Source: Quercus robur
Lineage: Eukaryota > Streptophyta > Magnoliopsida > Fagales > Fagaceae
Reading direction: 5' to 3'
Assembly (NCBI RefSeq): GCF_932294415.1
Contig: NC_065536.1
Coordinates: 48,457,854 to 48,521,853 of the forward strand
DNA: 64,000 bases
Each line of letters opens with the position of its first letter. Within the stretch, counting starts at the first letter, position 1. The notes beneath the pieces are model-generated. The model saw only the letters and a list, made by a program, of their open reading frames with translations. It ran no database searches and was not told the origin of the DNA. The translations under genes were made by a program, and so were the position numbers. This document shows positions 1 to 12,355 of this stretch, one piece after another.

Positions 1-426
1 TCGTAGCTACCACCAATGTTTACTCCTCATCCCGTCACTGTTTCCTCTTCATTGGGTCAGTTCTTACTCCAAACACTTAGTTAATTGTTCTTTGTTTCTC
101 ATCTTTCTTTTTTGTTAGTCTCATTGGTTTCATTTGTTATGGAAATCAAATGTTAAAATCAAATAAACCCAAAGATTTAGGAATATGAAACCCTAACTGA
201 AAAAAAAAACCTTGAAACCCTAACTATTTTACTTTTGTTCATTGTTCTTTTTTTTAATCAATTCTGTTCTTGTTTTAATTTTATACAGGATTGAAAGCTG
301 ACTCCAAGTAGGGTTTTCTGCCTTCAAGTTCAAAACTCCAACACTCACGGTTTTCTTTAAGGTATGGTTTTTGCTTTCCTTTGTGTTTCGTGTTTAAGTT
401 TAGATTTTTTTTGTTTTTCGGTTTGA

Positions 427-960
427 GTTGCTACTTGATAAGGATAATAGACCAATCTGGTGTAATCTTTTATGTAAATCATATATTATGTTTGGTTGTA
501 ATAATCAACTGTAAATCATATATTTTGTGTTTAGTTTTTAAATCAAATATTATGTGTTAATGTTTAGTGATTAATCTGTTATGTAAATCATATATTATGT
601 TAGTGTTTAGTGTTTAATCTGCTAAGTAAATCTTGTATTATGTTAGTGTTTAGTGTTTAAACTACTATGTAAATCATGTATTATGTTAGTATTTAGTGTT
701 TAATCTGCTATGTAAATCATGTATTATGTTTGTGTTTAGTGTTTAATCTGCTATGTAAATCATGTATTATGTTTGTGTTTAGTGTTTAATCAGCTATATA
801 AATCATATATTATGTTAGTGTTTAGTGTTTAGTGTTTAATATGCTATGTAAATCATGTATTATGTTTGTGTTTAGTGTTTAAGTTAAGATTTTTTTTTTC
901 TCTGTTTGAGTTGATGCTTGATAAGGATAATAGACCAATATGGTGTAATCTGCTTTATAA
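427..960. repeat. 43-bp minisatellite between two copies of a flanking repeat
   Basis: About eight or nine diverged copies of a ~43-bp AT-rich unit (core GTTTAATCTGCTATGTAAAT) run from about 500 to 880. The period is clear between 741 and 784. The array is bracketed by two similar segments containing CTTGATAAGGATAATAGACC, near 435 and 915, so a larger unit was also duplicated. It lies upstream of the hAT transposase reading frame, probably in the element's 5' region or intron. The rest of 1-1279 is AT-rich with a TTA microsatellite near 1182-1206 and no gene that I can see. Confidence 0.7.
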
Positions 961-1279
961 ATCATATATTATGTTTGAGTTCAGTGTTTGCTGTTATTAA
1001 CATTTTGCTATTGTTTAATTAATTCTGAGCATCACTATTTTGGCTTTTATTATTAAATAAAATTTCAAGCTTATGCAGTTTGTATTTGGGCTTCTTCTTT
1101 TTTTTTTTTCGGTTTTGTTTTGTGTGTTTTTATTTTTTGCATAAGTAGGATTCTACTTTTCCTTTTTTTGGTTTGTGTGGTTATTATTATTATTATTATT
1201 ATTATTAAAACTATTAATTATATATTAATTATACTTGTTATTCTAGTTTGCTAATACGTATCTTTGATTTTTATAGGTC

Positions 1280-2842
1280 ATGGAAACCTCCACTAATGCC
1301 CCCTTTGTCCAAACACCAGTTGCCACACAAGCTGATGATGCTATTCCCATCTAAGTTGAAGCTTCTATTGCTACCCAAGTTGAAGCAGCTACTGCTGCTG
1401 AGTTACCACCAGTTCCAACAAGCAAAGTGAGTATGACAGTTCCTGTTAGTGGTACTTGTAATGGTAGGAAAAAGTCAGTTGTTTGGGGTCATTTTGAAAA
1501 AATAACGATAGGAGAGGGTAATACTAGTAAAACTAAGGCTATTTGTAATTATTGCCAAAAATCGTATAATGCTGATAGTAAGAGTTGTGGTACTAGTAAT
1601 TTGTTAGCTCATGTGCCAAATTGTCCCAAGAACCCTAATAGAGAAGATCTAGTTAAAAGGCAGCAAACATTAGCTTTGAACCCAAAAAGGATGGAGAAGA
1701 TGGGTTCCAGCTTGTGTCAACAACCTTTTCTATCGAGGCTTCTAGAAAGGCATTGGCTGAAATGATTATAATTGATGAGTAACATTTTAGGTGTGTCAAG
1801 GGGTATGGGTTTAATAATATGTTACTACCTTACAACCTAAGCTTCGTTTAAAGGATATCCCATCTTGTCAAATTGTGGCTAGAGATGTGATTGGCATTTA
1901 TAATAGTGAGAGAGAGAAGCTAAAGAAATCCTTGAAGGGTTGTAAAGTGTGTCTCACTACTAACACATGGACTTCTATTCAAAATTTAAATTATATGTGT
2001 CTCACATGTCACTTTATTGATGATGCTTGGAAATTGCATAAGAGAATTTTAAATTTTTGTCAAGTTGAAGACCACAAGAGGGAGACTATAGGTAGAAAGA
2101 TTGAGATGTCTTTGCGTGAGTAGGGTATTGATGGGATATTCACTTTGACAGTGGATAATGTTAGCTCAAATTTAACAACAATTAAATTTTTGCAAAGGGT
2201 GACTAAAGATTGGAATGGGACAATTTTAGGAAATGAATTCATGTACATGAGGTGTTGTGCCCATATCCTAAATCTCATTGTAGGGGAGGGTTTGAAAGAG
2301 ATTGAAGCATCTGTTGCTAAGGTGCGTGAAGTTGTGAGGTATGTGAAGTCCTCACCCAATAGAAATCAAACTTTTCAGAGTTTTATGGAGAGGTTTGGTA
2401 TGGAATCCAAGAGTCTTCTTTGTCTAGATGAATCTACTAGGTGGAACTCAACCTACCTCATGTTAGAAACTACTGAGAAATTTAAGAAAGTGTTCCTTCG
2501 AATGGATTTTGAAGATGATGGTTATTCTTCGTACTCTAAAACCAAGGAAGATAGTGGTGGTTTGGGGTCTCCTTGTATGAGTGATTTCCAAAATGTAGGA
2601 TATTTGTGACTTTCATAAGGCTTTTTTATAATGCAACAAAGTTCTCTGGTTCTTTGTATGTTACTTCAAATGACTTCTATGATGAGATATTTGTTATTCA
2701 GGTGAGTATTTCTAATTTAGTTAAATCTCAAAACACTCTCTTAAAAAACACAGTCACTAACATGCAAACTAAATTTGAGAAGTATTGGGGGCAAGGGGAT
2801 AAAATTAATCTTTTTTTGTATGTGGCTGTGGTTCTTGATCCA

Positions 2843-2884
<42 letters not shown>

Positions 2885-3475
2885 GGCTTTTGAAGTTTTC
2901 TTTCTTTGAAATTTATGGGAATGCAGTGGTAGAAGTGATGGTTGACAAGATGAAAGATCTTTTGTATAAGTTGTATAATTTTTACTCTTCTATTCATTCA
3001 CCAAATGTGCAAAAACAAAGTGGGAGTGAAAAGGCAGAATTGGAAGTGATGCTAGTGATCCATATGTGATGGTTCACTCATGATATGAACATTTCTTGCA
3101 AGTTGAGCAATTTATAGGTTGTAGTGATGAGGTTGAAAAGTATTTGGCTAAAAACTGTAATGGTAGAAAGGATGTGTATTTTGAGATATTGGGGTGATGG
3201 AATGACAATTGTAGTAGGTACCAAGTGTTGTCTAAAGTGGCTAAGGATGTGCTGGCTATACCAGTTTTCACTATTGCATTTGAGTCAACATTTAGCACCG
3301 GAGGGCGCATTGTTGATCAATTTCGAAGTTCACTCTCTCCTTTCATGGTTTTAAACCTTGTATGTTCACAAAATTGGCTTCAAGCCATAGTTCCAATTTC
3401 TCATCGCCAGTTAAGTGATGATGTGGAGGCATTGGAGGAGGAATTACATGACTTAGGTAATATGTTTAAATTTTG
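1280..3475 (+). pseudogene. hAT transposase pseudogene (BED finger, RNase H-like core, dimerisation domain)
   Basis: This is a broken transposase of the plant hAT superfamily (zinc finger BED / RICESLEEPER type). An apparent splice acceptor (TTATAG) just precedes the ATG at 1280. The frame has a stop at 1352-1354, then continues through a BED finger (WGHFEK...AICNYCQKSY...LLAHVPNCPK, about 1475-1640). Frameshifts follow near 1700-1860. The core resumes with TTNTWTS and a TVDNVSSN segment after a stop near 2121-2123, then CCAHILNLIV and STRWNSTYLML. A 40-base poly-A run at 2841-2880 replaces codons after the VVLDP motif. The C-terminal hAT dimerisation motif (AKDVLAIPV...FSTGGRIVDQFRSSLSP) occurs at 3231-3340 in another frame. 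It is not functional. Confidence 0.85.
2841..2880. repeat. Poly-A run inside the transposase pseudogene
   Basis: An unbroken run of about 40 A interrupts the transposase pseudogene right after the codons for VVLDP, where homologous transposases continue with a short Arg/Tyr/Lys-rich stretch. It probably grew by slippage from an A-rich codon run. Confidence 0.8.
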
Positions 3476-3578
3476 AAACTTATTGTCTATTATTTGTATT
3501 GAATGTCTCATGCATTCAAGCAAAATTTAATCTGTGGTGTTTATTTCCTATTCTTTTCTAGTTTTAAATCTTACTAAC

Positions 3579-5552
3579 TGTTAGGATTAGTGCCCTAAAA
3601 TCCTATTGTATGATCTTATGTATTTTATTATGTATGACTTAATGTTGTGATTAATAAAGTTGATTTATTATTATCAAAAATGATGGCAACATGAATACTT
3701 GGACATTATCATATAGTCCATGAGATGCATAGTATGTGATTTATGTGAAAAGTCACAGAAGATATAAATCACAGGTTCTTTGTAAACTCAGAATTTTAGT
3801 TTGTAGTTAGTGATGAAATTGGGCATTTCATTTAGAAAGACTATAACATATCAACTAAGATAATTTGTCTTGATCATGGAAGTGGAAACTTCCAGTTGAC
3901 ATGTTGATACGTTTTAAGAGTTAAAACATACTGAACTAGACCGCTGTGAGATTTATTATTCTCCTAACGACTGTCAAATTAATAATAAATCTCACGACTT
4001 CCTTTTACATGAACTCTTAATCTTGAGAGAATAATGGAACTGATCATGAAGTGTAAGTTACTTTGATATATTAGGAGTGAGATCTAAATTAACAGTCAAA
4101 ACCTCAATATGTTAGGCAGCCACATTTAGTGTTAATGGAACATATATTCTCAATATGGAATTCATAGTCTCTTAATGGAGATACAAAATATTCCCTTGAG
4201 ATAAGTTTAATGGGTTTGTTATTCAGAATGTTAGGCCTAACTATTTTAGTAAATAGTTACTAAAGTATATATTTATGAAATTGGATTTCATAAATATATG
4301 ATGAATAACTTAATGGATTAAACCGGGTACTCAAGGATTAAGATGTAGTCATTTACAAAGTGACAGTCTACTTTCATGACTTTGTATTACTATGAATATT
4401 TTATGAAGGGGTCGCATGTACAATAAAGTCTTAGGATATAATTTATTAATAAAGTCAAGAGTGCAATATTTATATAGTGGTATTAAATATTGATGAACTC
4501 TGGGATATCAGTGGACTGAAAATGCCGGGCCTTGCTAAACTTGCGATGGTGAATCCTGAGAAAACAAGTAAAAACTTAGAGGAGACCGGTGGTAGCCGGC
4601 CAAGAACCCTCCGATGGTGAAGTTAGTCTCTGACTTAAGAAATAGAAACTTAGTTTCTCAAGAACAGAATAGAATGCCTTACTCTTTCATTGGCGTGTGC
4701 TTATATAGTATACGGGAAGCGGTTACTTGCTTGGTAACCGCTCCTACAGTTGAGGAATCCAACAGGCTCGGAAATAACTGATTCAGAAGTTCGTACTTCG
4801 CAACGGTTGGGTTTGGCTGGTGACAGTTTGTTCTTCCACTCGGTGGAGACGGAAATCCTCCCTTGTCCTTTATGGACGAAGAGATGCTGCCAAGCTCGTC
4901 CGTCCTTTACAGACGGACGAATGCTAAGAAGCCCGTCCGTCTTTGAGGACGGACGGATGATAGTAAGTTCGTTTGTCCGTCTGTGTTGAGCACAGACGGA
5001 CGAGTAACTGATGAATGACCTCGTCTGTCCTTTGGACAACGCATATGGACAGGAGACAGACTTAGCGAATTTTCGTTGCACATCAAATATAATTAATGGT
5101 AATTTTGGACTTGTCAAGAGTTGACAGAAAAGCCCAAGGCCCATTGGAGCTAATGTTTTATTTGTTCCCTTTTGGTCCCACTTCAAGCCACATACTAAAG
5201 CCCAATTGGAAAGGCCCAAAAGGCTAGCCCAATTAGATAATCAGTTATAAGGAGAGAAACATACAGAATTTATATAACACATGAAAAGGTTTGTATAAGA
5301 GTGTTAGACAATTTTCTCATTCTCCCTAGAACAAACTGATTGAGAGACCACACTTCTTGGGCACAAGTGGAATTGAAGTGAAGATTGAAAGTATTCTCAA
5401 GAACATCTGATCTTCAGTTTTGAAATTCACCACACCAAGGTACACTCTCTTATTCTTGAATTATGAAACTTACATAGTACATGTTATCAATTACGAATGA
5501 AGTAAATCCATTATTTTTAATTTTTCCACTGCGTACACTCATATTTCCATCA
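3579..5552. mobile_element. Solo LTR, ~1.97 kb, with 5-bp TSD
   Basis: The element begins TGTTAGGATTAGTGCCC and ends TTTCCATCA, matching the TG...CA rule for LTRs. It is flanked by a perfect 5-bp duplication CTAAC (3574-3578 and 5553-5557). No internal retrotransposon region or second LTR is present, so it looks like the product of LTR-LTR recombination. TATA-like motifs lie at 4692 and 5268. ORFs inside it (for example 4701-5219 minus) have no recognisable domain and overlap hairpin repeats. I cannot decide between Copia and Gypsy; the long LTR and TGTTAGGATTAGTG start feel Copia-like. It sits in the 3' flank of the hAT transposase. Confidence 0.8.
4896..4999. repeat. Three consecutive hairpins built on CGTCCGTC
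   Basis: Inside the solo LTR are three perfect or near-perfect palindromes: 4896-4920 (TCGTCCGTC / GACGGACGA), 4933-4956 (CCGTCCGTC / GACGGACGG) and about 4975-4999 (GTCCGTCTGTG / CACAGACGGAC). Loops are 5-7 bases. All use the same GTCCGTC core, so this is a repeated stem-loop module in the probable U3/R part of the LTR. Confidence 0.75.
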
Positions 5553-6072
5553 CTAACAGCAAATACCAACTCAAGCAAGGGTTCCACCTCAGGCAAACAA
5601 CCCATAATTAGTATTGATGATTAATCATTGACTTGGTATGGTTCTGCCTTTAGCCCCTTACTATTATAAACTTGGTTTCCTTACTAGTTGGTCTTGTATT
5701 TGGTACTGATGTATTATTTGTTGAATATTTTTTTGTCTGTTGTAGAAGAATGGTAATTTATTTTGTAAAGAAGGCAGCTTTCTGGGAACATTTTGGAAGC
5801 TTTTTGGGATATTGCTTTTCTAACATTACTCAACTCTCAATACTTATAGAAAAGAAATCTTAGTTCATAGGTTTTCTTTTCTATAAGTTATAGACTTATT
5901 AATTATAGAGAAGTCGTTCAATGCTTTGGAAAAGCTATTTTTTAGAAATACCTATGGTTTTTTATTATTGTAACTAATTATATTGCTGGGAACATTGTAT
6001 AACTAGCAAGCTTTCTGCCTAATGATTTACTACTTGAAAAATTTGCAGTAACTGCCTCTATGGTACTAAGTA
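5553..6072. other. Continuation of the outer hAT element's 3' region
   Basis: This short AT-rich stretch lies between the solo LTR and the MULE. It rejoins the left flank of the solo LTR once that element is removed. It contains no coding sequence that I recognise. A small inverted repeat (TTTTCTATAAGT with its partner upstream) lies near 5850-5885. Confidence 0.4.
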
Positions 6073-6384
6073 GGGAAAAATGTCAAGACACCCCCTAAAC
6101 TTTGGACTAGTGGCCAATACACCCCCTGAACTTTTATTTTAGTCAATTTACTCAATGAACTTTGTACACCTGCTAAATTGAACCATATGTTAAGTTTTCT
6201 ATTTAAATCACTAATGTCACTTACACAATTCCGTTCCGGCCGAAATTCAAGATTCGACCGCTACGGATGCTGAGCTCGGTGAGGATAAAAAATTAAAAAT
6301 AAAGAAGAAGAGGAGATGACTATAAGAATAGAGATTAGAGGAGAACTAGAGAAGAGTTTGTTTTTGATATCTAATAAGTGATGA

Positions 6385-7492
6385 GAGCATCTCCAATAGA
6401 TTAGCTAAATCTATTTTTTGGAGAACAAACCCCAAAATCAACTCCAACGGATTCTCCAAATGCAAAACTTTTCCAAAAAAATTTTGAAGTTGCTACAGTG
6501 CTTCTCTAGATATAAAAAACACTGTAGCAACTCCAAATGAATTTTTCTACTTAAAAAATAAATAAATAAATAAATAAAATAAAAAATTCATACAACTCAA
6601 TAAAAAACAATTCTTTCTCTTTCCTCTCACAACGGCTACAAACATTCACAATGGCTACAAACACAACAATCCTTTCTCTTAAACATCTCTAAACTCAAGA
6701 ATAATCAAAATACAAATTCAAAAACAAAATCTTAAAATTAATCAAATCATAACAATAAAAGCAAAAAAAAAAAAAAAAAAAAAAGACAGAGAGCTAGCAA
6801 TGGTGGAGCAAGCAAGATATCTCTCGCTTATTTTTTTTTCTCCGTTTTTTATCATATAAAGAACTAGAGAATGTTCTAGAATCAAGTAGAAAAAAGAAAA
6901 AGGAGAGAGAGAGAGAGAGAGAGAGAGCTGGAGAAAGTGATTTGGAATCAAGTAGAAAAAGAAAAAGAAGGGAGCTAGAGTAGGTATACATGTGTGGTGG
7001 AGAAAAAACAAGAAAAAAAAAAAGAGAAAAAAAGAAATGTATGGATGAAATTGAAAGGAAAAATAATATAAAAAATAAGAAATGACAATTAGGAAATGCT
7101 ACCACAATATTTTCACAATAAATCTTAAGTAACAGATTGTTATTAGCTAATATTGGTGAGTAAAGAAAAAAATTCAGTGGTGGATTCAAATTAGAACTAA
7201 TGACAACTTTCCACATAAGATTTTGTTATGATTCTTGTGAAGTATTGAGAAAAATGTTGTGGATATAACACTTCTCATTGTAAAATATAGTTGTTGGGAA
7301 TGAACATAGGAAGAATAAATGAAGATTAAAAAAAGAATAAAGAATGAATGAAGAAATAAATTTAAATGAGATGGAGAAAATGATAGAGAATCTGTTGGAA
7401 AGTATATTTGAAAAAGTAGATAAGTAAAAGTTAAATATCATTGTTCACTGTCCAAACAGTACAAAAATTTAGATAAACGGCTGGAGATGCTC
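6385..7492. mobile_element. PIF/Harbinger-like non-autonomous element, 1.1 kb
   Basis: Terminal inverted repeats GAGCATCTCCA (left) and TGGAGATGCTC (right) are flanked by the 3-bp duplication TGA (6382-6384, 7493-7495). Subterminal similarity continues (ATTAGCTAAAT on the left against GTTTATCTAAAT on the right). The interior holds a small hairpin around TTGCTACAGTG/CACTGTAGCAA (about 6490-6530), an (AG)n run at 6903-6927 and a purine-rich tract, with no transposase. GAGCATCTCCA termini with a 3-bp TSD suggest PIF/Harbinger (Tourist-like). A 3-bp TSD alone is weak, so hAT-like origin is not excluded. Confidence 0.65.
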
Positions 7493-8683
7493 TGAGAGTG
7501 GAGATAAAACTTAATAAATGTGAGATTTGAAAGCTCATTCACGTGGCTACCTATGAGGTGAACATGTGGCTATGAACTTTTGGGATTTTATTTTTCTTAT
7601 TGTTTGATTTAATTTACTTAAAGCCTACAAGCCACACAATTTTTTGTCATTCATAACATTTTGCCATTCATAAGCAATAACATTGTTGGAGAAACTAAGA
7701 GGAGAGAGTGGCAGCATCGCTGAAACTACCCTCTTCCTCCCACAAATTCAAGCCGACGTAGTCACTACCCTCTTCGTTGAAACCGGTGTTTTTGGTTGTA
7801 TTTGTTGTTTGGGTATTTCTTTAGTGAGGAGGAAGGGAATTTTCTATGTTTTGATTTTTGCATGCAGGAGGTTGATAGTGAGTTTCCTTCTTGAGATTTC
7901 TTTTCTGTATTTGTTGAGAACTTCTAGTTGCTTCTCTAGGTTTTTGTTTTAGGTATTAATTAGGAGTGTCAAATGGGTGGGTTTGGGGTGGGCATAATTG
8001 GGTTGTGTATATAAAACCCCTTTAACTAATTGCTTCTAACCCAAACCCAACCCAACCCAACCCAACCCAATGATTATGGGTAAACCCCAACCCACCCAAT
8101 TACCCAATTATCAAAATTATCAAAATGCCACTAAAGTGAAAATGACCAAAGTACTCTAAAATCTTCAAAAATGATCAAAATACCTCACCTACAAAATGAC
8201 CAAAATACCCAAAAAAATAGTAAAAGACTCCAGGAAAAAAAAATTTCACTATTTTCCTTAGTTTTCTTAGCAAACAAACAGAATTATGCTCCATTCAGCA
8301 GCCTCCAACAACAAATTCAACCTCTAATCAATTACAGAATTACAAACAGAGAACCATGCTTTTGGATTAAACTCGGTTGAGTCGGTTACTTATCAAAAAA
8401 AAAAAAAAAAATCTCAGCTCCCAAACGAGTGAGAAAAAACTCAGAGCCAAAATGCTGAGTTTTGTTGTTTTAGCTTACCAAAATTATATAACAATAACAC
8501 GTGCATATGATACGAGACATTCAGCTTAAGTAAACAAAGCAACTAAATTAAGCGTAGTTGAGTGGGAAATTAAGTAGAAAAAAAAAAGTTCATAAAAGTT
8601 TCTTTCCATTTCTAGTGTTTTCTTGGGAACCAAACAGAAACAACGAAAAGATAGAGAAATCAAAAGTGAAATTTGTGGAACTT

Positions 8684-8745
8684 ACCGAAATCAGAAAGAG
8701 AAGAAGTGAAAAATGATGAGAGAGAGGGAATGGTATTTATAGAAA
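8684..8745 (-). promoter_or_regulatory. Promoter/first-exon-like segment carried inside the hAT element
   Basis: Read on the minus strand, this segment has a TATA box (TATAAATA, 8734-8741), then a CT-rich leader-like stretch, then a consensus splice donor (TTCGGTAAGTT, near 8685). That is the layout of a plant core promoter, 5' leader and exon/intron border. It may be a captured host fragment or the relic of the element's own promoter. The motifs are seen; the function is inference. Confidence 0.3.
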
Positions 8746-9360
8746 AAGGTAAGGAGGGGAAAATGTGGGAAGCGTGTGAGAGTTTGAAGCTGTTGGTTTC
8801 CGATTAAAACATGATTGGAGGCCGAGAAAATGAAGGAAAATGAAAACCCTCGTTAAAAACTGAAACGTTTAAGGCCTGAGTTTTTTCTTTTTTCTTTTTT
8901 CTTTTTTTTTTTGCGTAAATGCACTTTTAGTTCCTACATTTTCATTTCACCACTTTTAATCCTTAAATCAATTAACGCGTTCCATTTTGGTTCTTACCAT
9001 CACTCACTTAACATAAATTGCTAATGTGGCAAACGAAGTGTACTGTTGGCATATTAAATGCTGATGTGGCCAATAAAATAATATTAAAAAACATCGCGTC
9101 AGCATAAAATAATGATTAAAAAAGACCCATAAGCATCCACATCAACTTTTGATTTTGAAAATTAATTTATCTATTTTAACAAAATAAAAAATGAAAAAAA
9201 ACAAAATTAGAACCTAAAATACACATGAATTCAAATCTGGTCTCATCTTAAACATGAACAAGAAAGAATACAAAACCAAAATATTCAATCACATGAACAC
9301 AAACCCAGAAAAAATAAATTTACCGACAAAAACATAAATTTCTCATCTCAAATCTATAAC

Positions 9361-9432
9361 TGGTTGTCTTATCTCATTTCCCTAGATCTCTCTAGCAATG
9401 CTCTCACTAGAACGATCTTGCCGGAGATGTCC
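9361..9432 (+). pseudogene. Leucine-rich-repeat-like coding fragment inside MULE B
   Basis: The plus strand translates as WLSYLISLDLSSNALT followed by RTILPEMS. This is one plant-type LRR unit (LxxLxxLDLSSNxLTGxIPxxx) with the glycine changed to arginine and the IP changed to IL. No second full repeat is clear in any frame, so it is a fragment. Its place inside a MULE suggests gene-fragment capture, but a single 24-residue match could be chance. Confidence 0.35.
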
Positions 9433-10519
9433 CCAACATGAATTCAAATCTAATTACGTCTTAAACATAAACACAACCCAGAAATTTTAATCATAAGAAT
9501 ACAAACTCAAAACACAACCTCCATAACACAAGAACACACACAAACCTAAAACCTCCAACAGATCAAATCTATAAATCCAGAAAGGAAACACATAAAACAT
9601 GTAAACCCAAACACACATATCCACACACATCAAAGCCTACATATTTACAATTCAAAATTCAAAACACAAACACTTCAACAGTACACACATTCATCCGAAT
9701 TTACACCCATTTTGAAAGCAATCCAAATTTACATACATTCATCAACATCTTGTAACCAAACCTAATCAACAAATCAAACCCAAAAAAAAAAAAAAAAAAA
9801 AGTCTCGGCCATACCCAAAACAAAAAAGACAAATGAAATTAAAATAAATAGAGAAATAGAAAAGAAAACAAAAGAGGAATGGAGAGTGATAACAACGGCC
9901 ACCATTGGTGGTGGTACTGGTGTGTACCGCCCTGTCCTTGATGATTGGGTTCGTTGGTCTTGATCATTTCGAGTTGAGTGAAAAAGAGAGATTGAACCTG
10001 CACTCCGCCTCCGTTCCCAGACCTGTGTCTTTGGAGAAGAAAACTAACACTCCGCCGCTCACAGCCACCACTCGCATGACTTCTCTTTGAACCGACCTGG
10101 TCTTTCGCCATCTCTCCACACCTTTTTCTCTCTAACCCAGCCTCTTAGACCAAAACCCCAAGGCTAATGTTCTCAATGGTTCGAACCCTCAAGGCCAAAA
10201 CCCAAACAAATTCACAGTAGTGACCCAATCTCACTTTATCTCCTCTGTCAATTCAGATCTCAAACCGCTCTCTTTGAAAATGAAAGAGAGGTACCTTTGA
10301 CTTTTTACGTTCTGGACTTAGGGAAGAAAGAACAGAAGTGTTCTTCCCAAAAAATAATGAAAAGCTAATGACATTTTTTTTATTTAATTATTAGATTTTA
10401 ATGTTTGTTTTTAGTTTAATTTTCTTTTTGTTCAAACATTATGTGAGATGACTTTAAAAAAATTAATTTATTTTTTTATTTTTTATTTTGTTAAATTAAT
10501 TTTTGTTGATGGTCATTTG

Positions 10520-12355
10520 TGAGAATCCAGGTAGAAAGAAGAAAAGCCCAATAACAAGGGCAGCAAAGAATTGTCAAGCAGATGGCAAAACCATTAGGCC
10601 CAAGCGACAGGAATAATGGATCACAGGTCCATGAAATAAACAAATGGGCCTCGAAAAGGTAAGTGGGCTTAAAGAAGCCCGGAAAGAGAGAAATAACATA
10701 CCCATGGGTAGTATATGATGTAGAAAAGTGAGAAAGGGTCGCCGTAGGTCCAAAGTAATGCAAACTAAAAAAGTAAGGAGTTTATGGCAGGCCCATGAAC
10801 CTCGAGGATGAGAATAAGGTAATTGGGTCAAGGAAGCCCAAAGAAAGCAAGTGGGCCAAGGATGCCCAAGAGAAAGACAAAAGGGACGCAGGAGCCCATA
10901 AGTAGGAAAAACTAGTGGCCATACCAAGCCACTAAGGGAAAGAGTAAACAGCTGGCCTAAAAAGGCCTAGCCGGATTGAGTCACTACTGCAAGAATAACA
11001 GAACAATATGACAAGAAATGAGGAAAATCAAGAAGTGGGCCAAAGAAATATAAGGTCCATCATCAAATAAGGCCCAGCTCCTAAGAGGAGCGGGAAATCG
11101 AAAAGCAGCCCACATAAAAGGTCAAAGAAAACGGACGGCAGGCTATGCAGGCAAGCCTCCAGACCACGGTAGACGAATGGGCAGCAGGCAGATTTTGGAC
11201 ACATATGGAAGGAAGGCACGCACAAGGCCCAAGCACCACCAGCCTGTACTTAGCCAATACAGAGCATGGTGAGGTCGAGGGTTAGAGATTCAGAAGGCAT
11301 GGTTTGGTGGTGGGGAGAGGGGAAAAATCTATTTTTTAGGTTCCGACTTAGGCTCTTTCAGAGAAGTGTTCTACTGAGATGACTTACTATCCAAAAGAAG
11401 TAAACTGAGTGGGAGCCACTAGGTGCATGCCATGAGGGATAGGGAGAGAGAAAGAACCCAGACCGTGGCAGGAAAGGGTGCCACGGTAGACAAGCAAACA
11501 AAATACCCTTCTTTATCTGGTGATGGGGGGTGGCACACAAATGGAACAGTGATGGTCGGCCAATACACCCAGACCAGACAAAGGAGGTTAAGGGCTAAAA
11601 CAGTAAAATTCGGTCACAACAAGCGCTATAAAAAAAGGATCTTGCCGTGAACAGAAAAATAAAGCAGCAACGGGAACCTTAACTAAGAAATAGGAATTGG
11701 AAGAGAAAAACCAAGAAATAGAAAAAGAAACGAGTGGGAAGGAAAGAAAGAAAAAAACCAGAAAGAAAATAAAGTGAGAATTAGAATGGTAGGCATGTAC
11801 CAGTAAATTGATTCCCTCTCTCCCTCACGAAATCCTGCTCTCTGTGAAAATCACAAGGATCCTCTGTGCATAAACCATTCAGGTTTGTTTCTCTCAGGGC
11901 AATTAATCTCCACGGCAGGACGTTTCCTGAGAGATTAATTGTGTTGAGAAAGAACGTTCTTTCCTCTCTGACTTTGCTCCTACGGACCAGATTTTAGTTG
12001 ATTTCCTCACATACTGATTAACCCATACATATTAATACATATTCACTTTTGTTTTGTTCTTTTCCTTCTATAAAAGTGATTATTATTGTTGTAATTGTGT
12101 TTGAGGGTTGTTTGGTCATTTCCCACTGAGTGGCCAAATATTTTATTTATTTTATTATTATGTCTGTCTGCCACAACTTGTCTGAAACAGTTCTGTCTGC
12201 TGCAAGCGCGTTCCTGGCAAACCTGGCCTAGTTTGCGCACAAGCCGGACCAACTTGAGTTACAGTTGGACTGGTCCCAACTCCCTTATCCAGAAAACTTG
12301 GGCCTGATGCCGCAGGAAGCAGCCCAACACTACTAGCACAGCCCACCACTTTACA
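10520..12355. mobile_element. Solo LTR, ~1.84 kb, splitting the right TIR of MULE B
   Basis: The segment starts TGAGAATCCAGG and ends CACTTTACA. Homology to the left TIR of MULE B resumes exactly at 12356 (ATTTTCAAACC) and stops around 10519, so the segment is an insertion in that TIR. Flanking 5-mers ATTTG (10515-10519) and ATTTT (12356-12360) match at 4 of 5 positions. It is less AT-rich than its surroundings, with many GGCCCA/GGGCC motifs in 10540-11240. A TATA-like GCTATAAAAAAAGG lies at 11626 and a probable U5-like tail follows. There is no coding domain. Start and end could shift by a few bases. Confidence 0.55.

Noticed and set aside
500..880. CRISPR-like array
   Set aside because: The repeats are directly adjacent 43-bp units without unique spacers, in a plant nuclear context. 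It is a minisatellite.
4701..5219. 172-codon minus-strand open frame
   Set aside because: It lies wholly inside the solo LTR and runs through the hairpin repeats. It has no domain and its composition follows the repeats.
6742..7216. Minus-strand frames rich in Leu/Ser/Phe
   Set aside because: They are translations of A- and GA-rich low-complexity DNA inside the PIF-like element.
10491..11225. Several minus-strand frames of 65-117 codons
   Set aside because: They fall inside the second solo LTR, overlap one another in different frames and show no domain.
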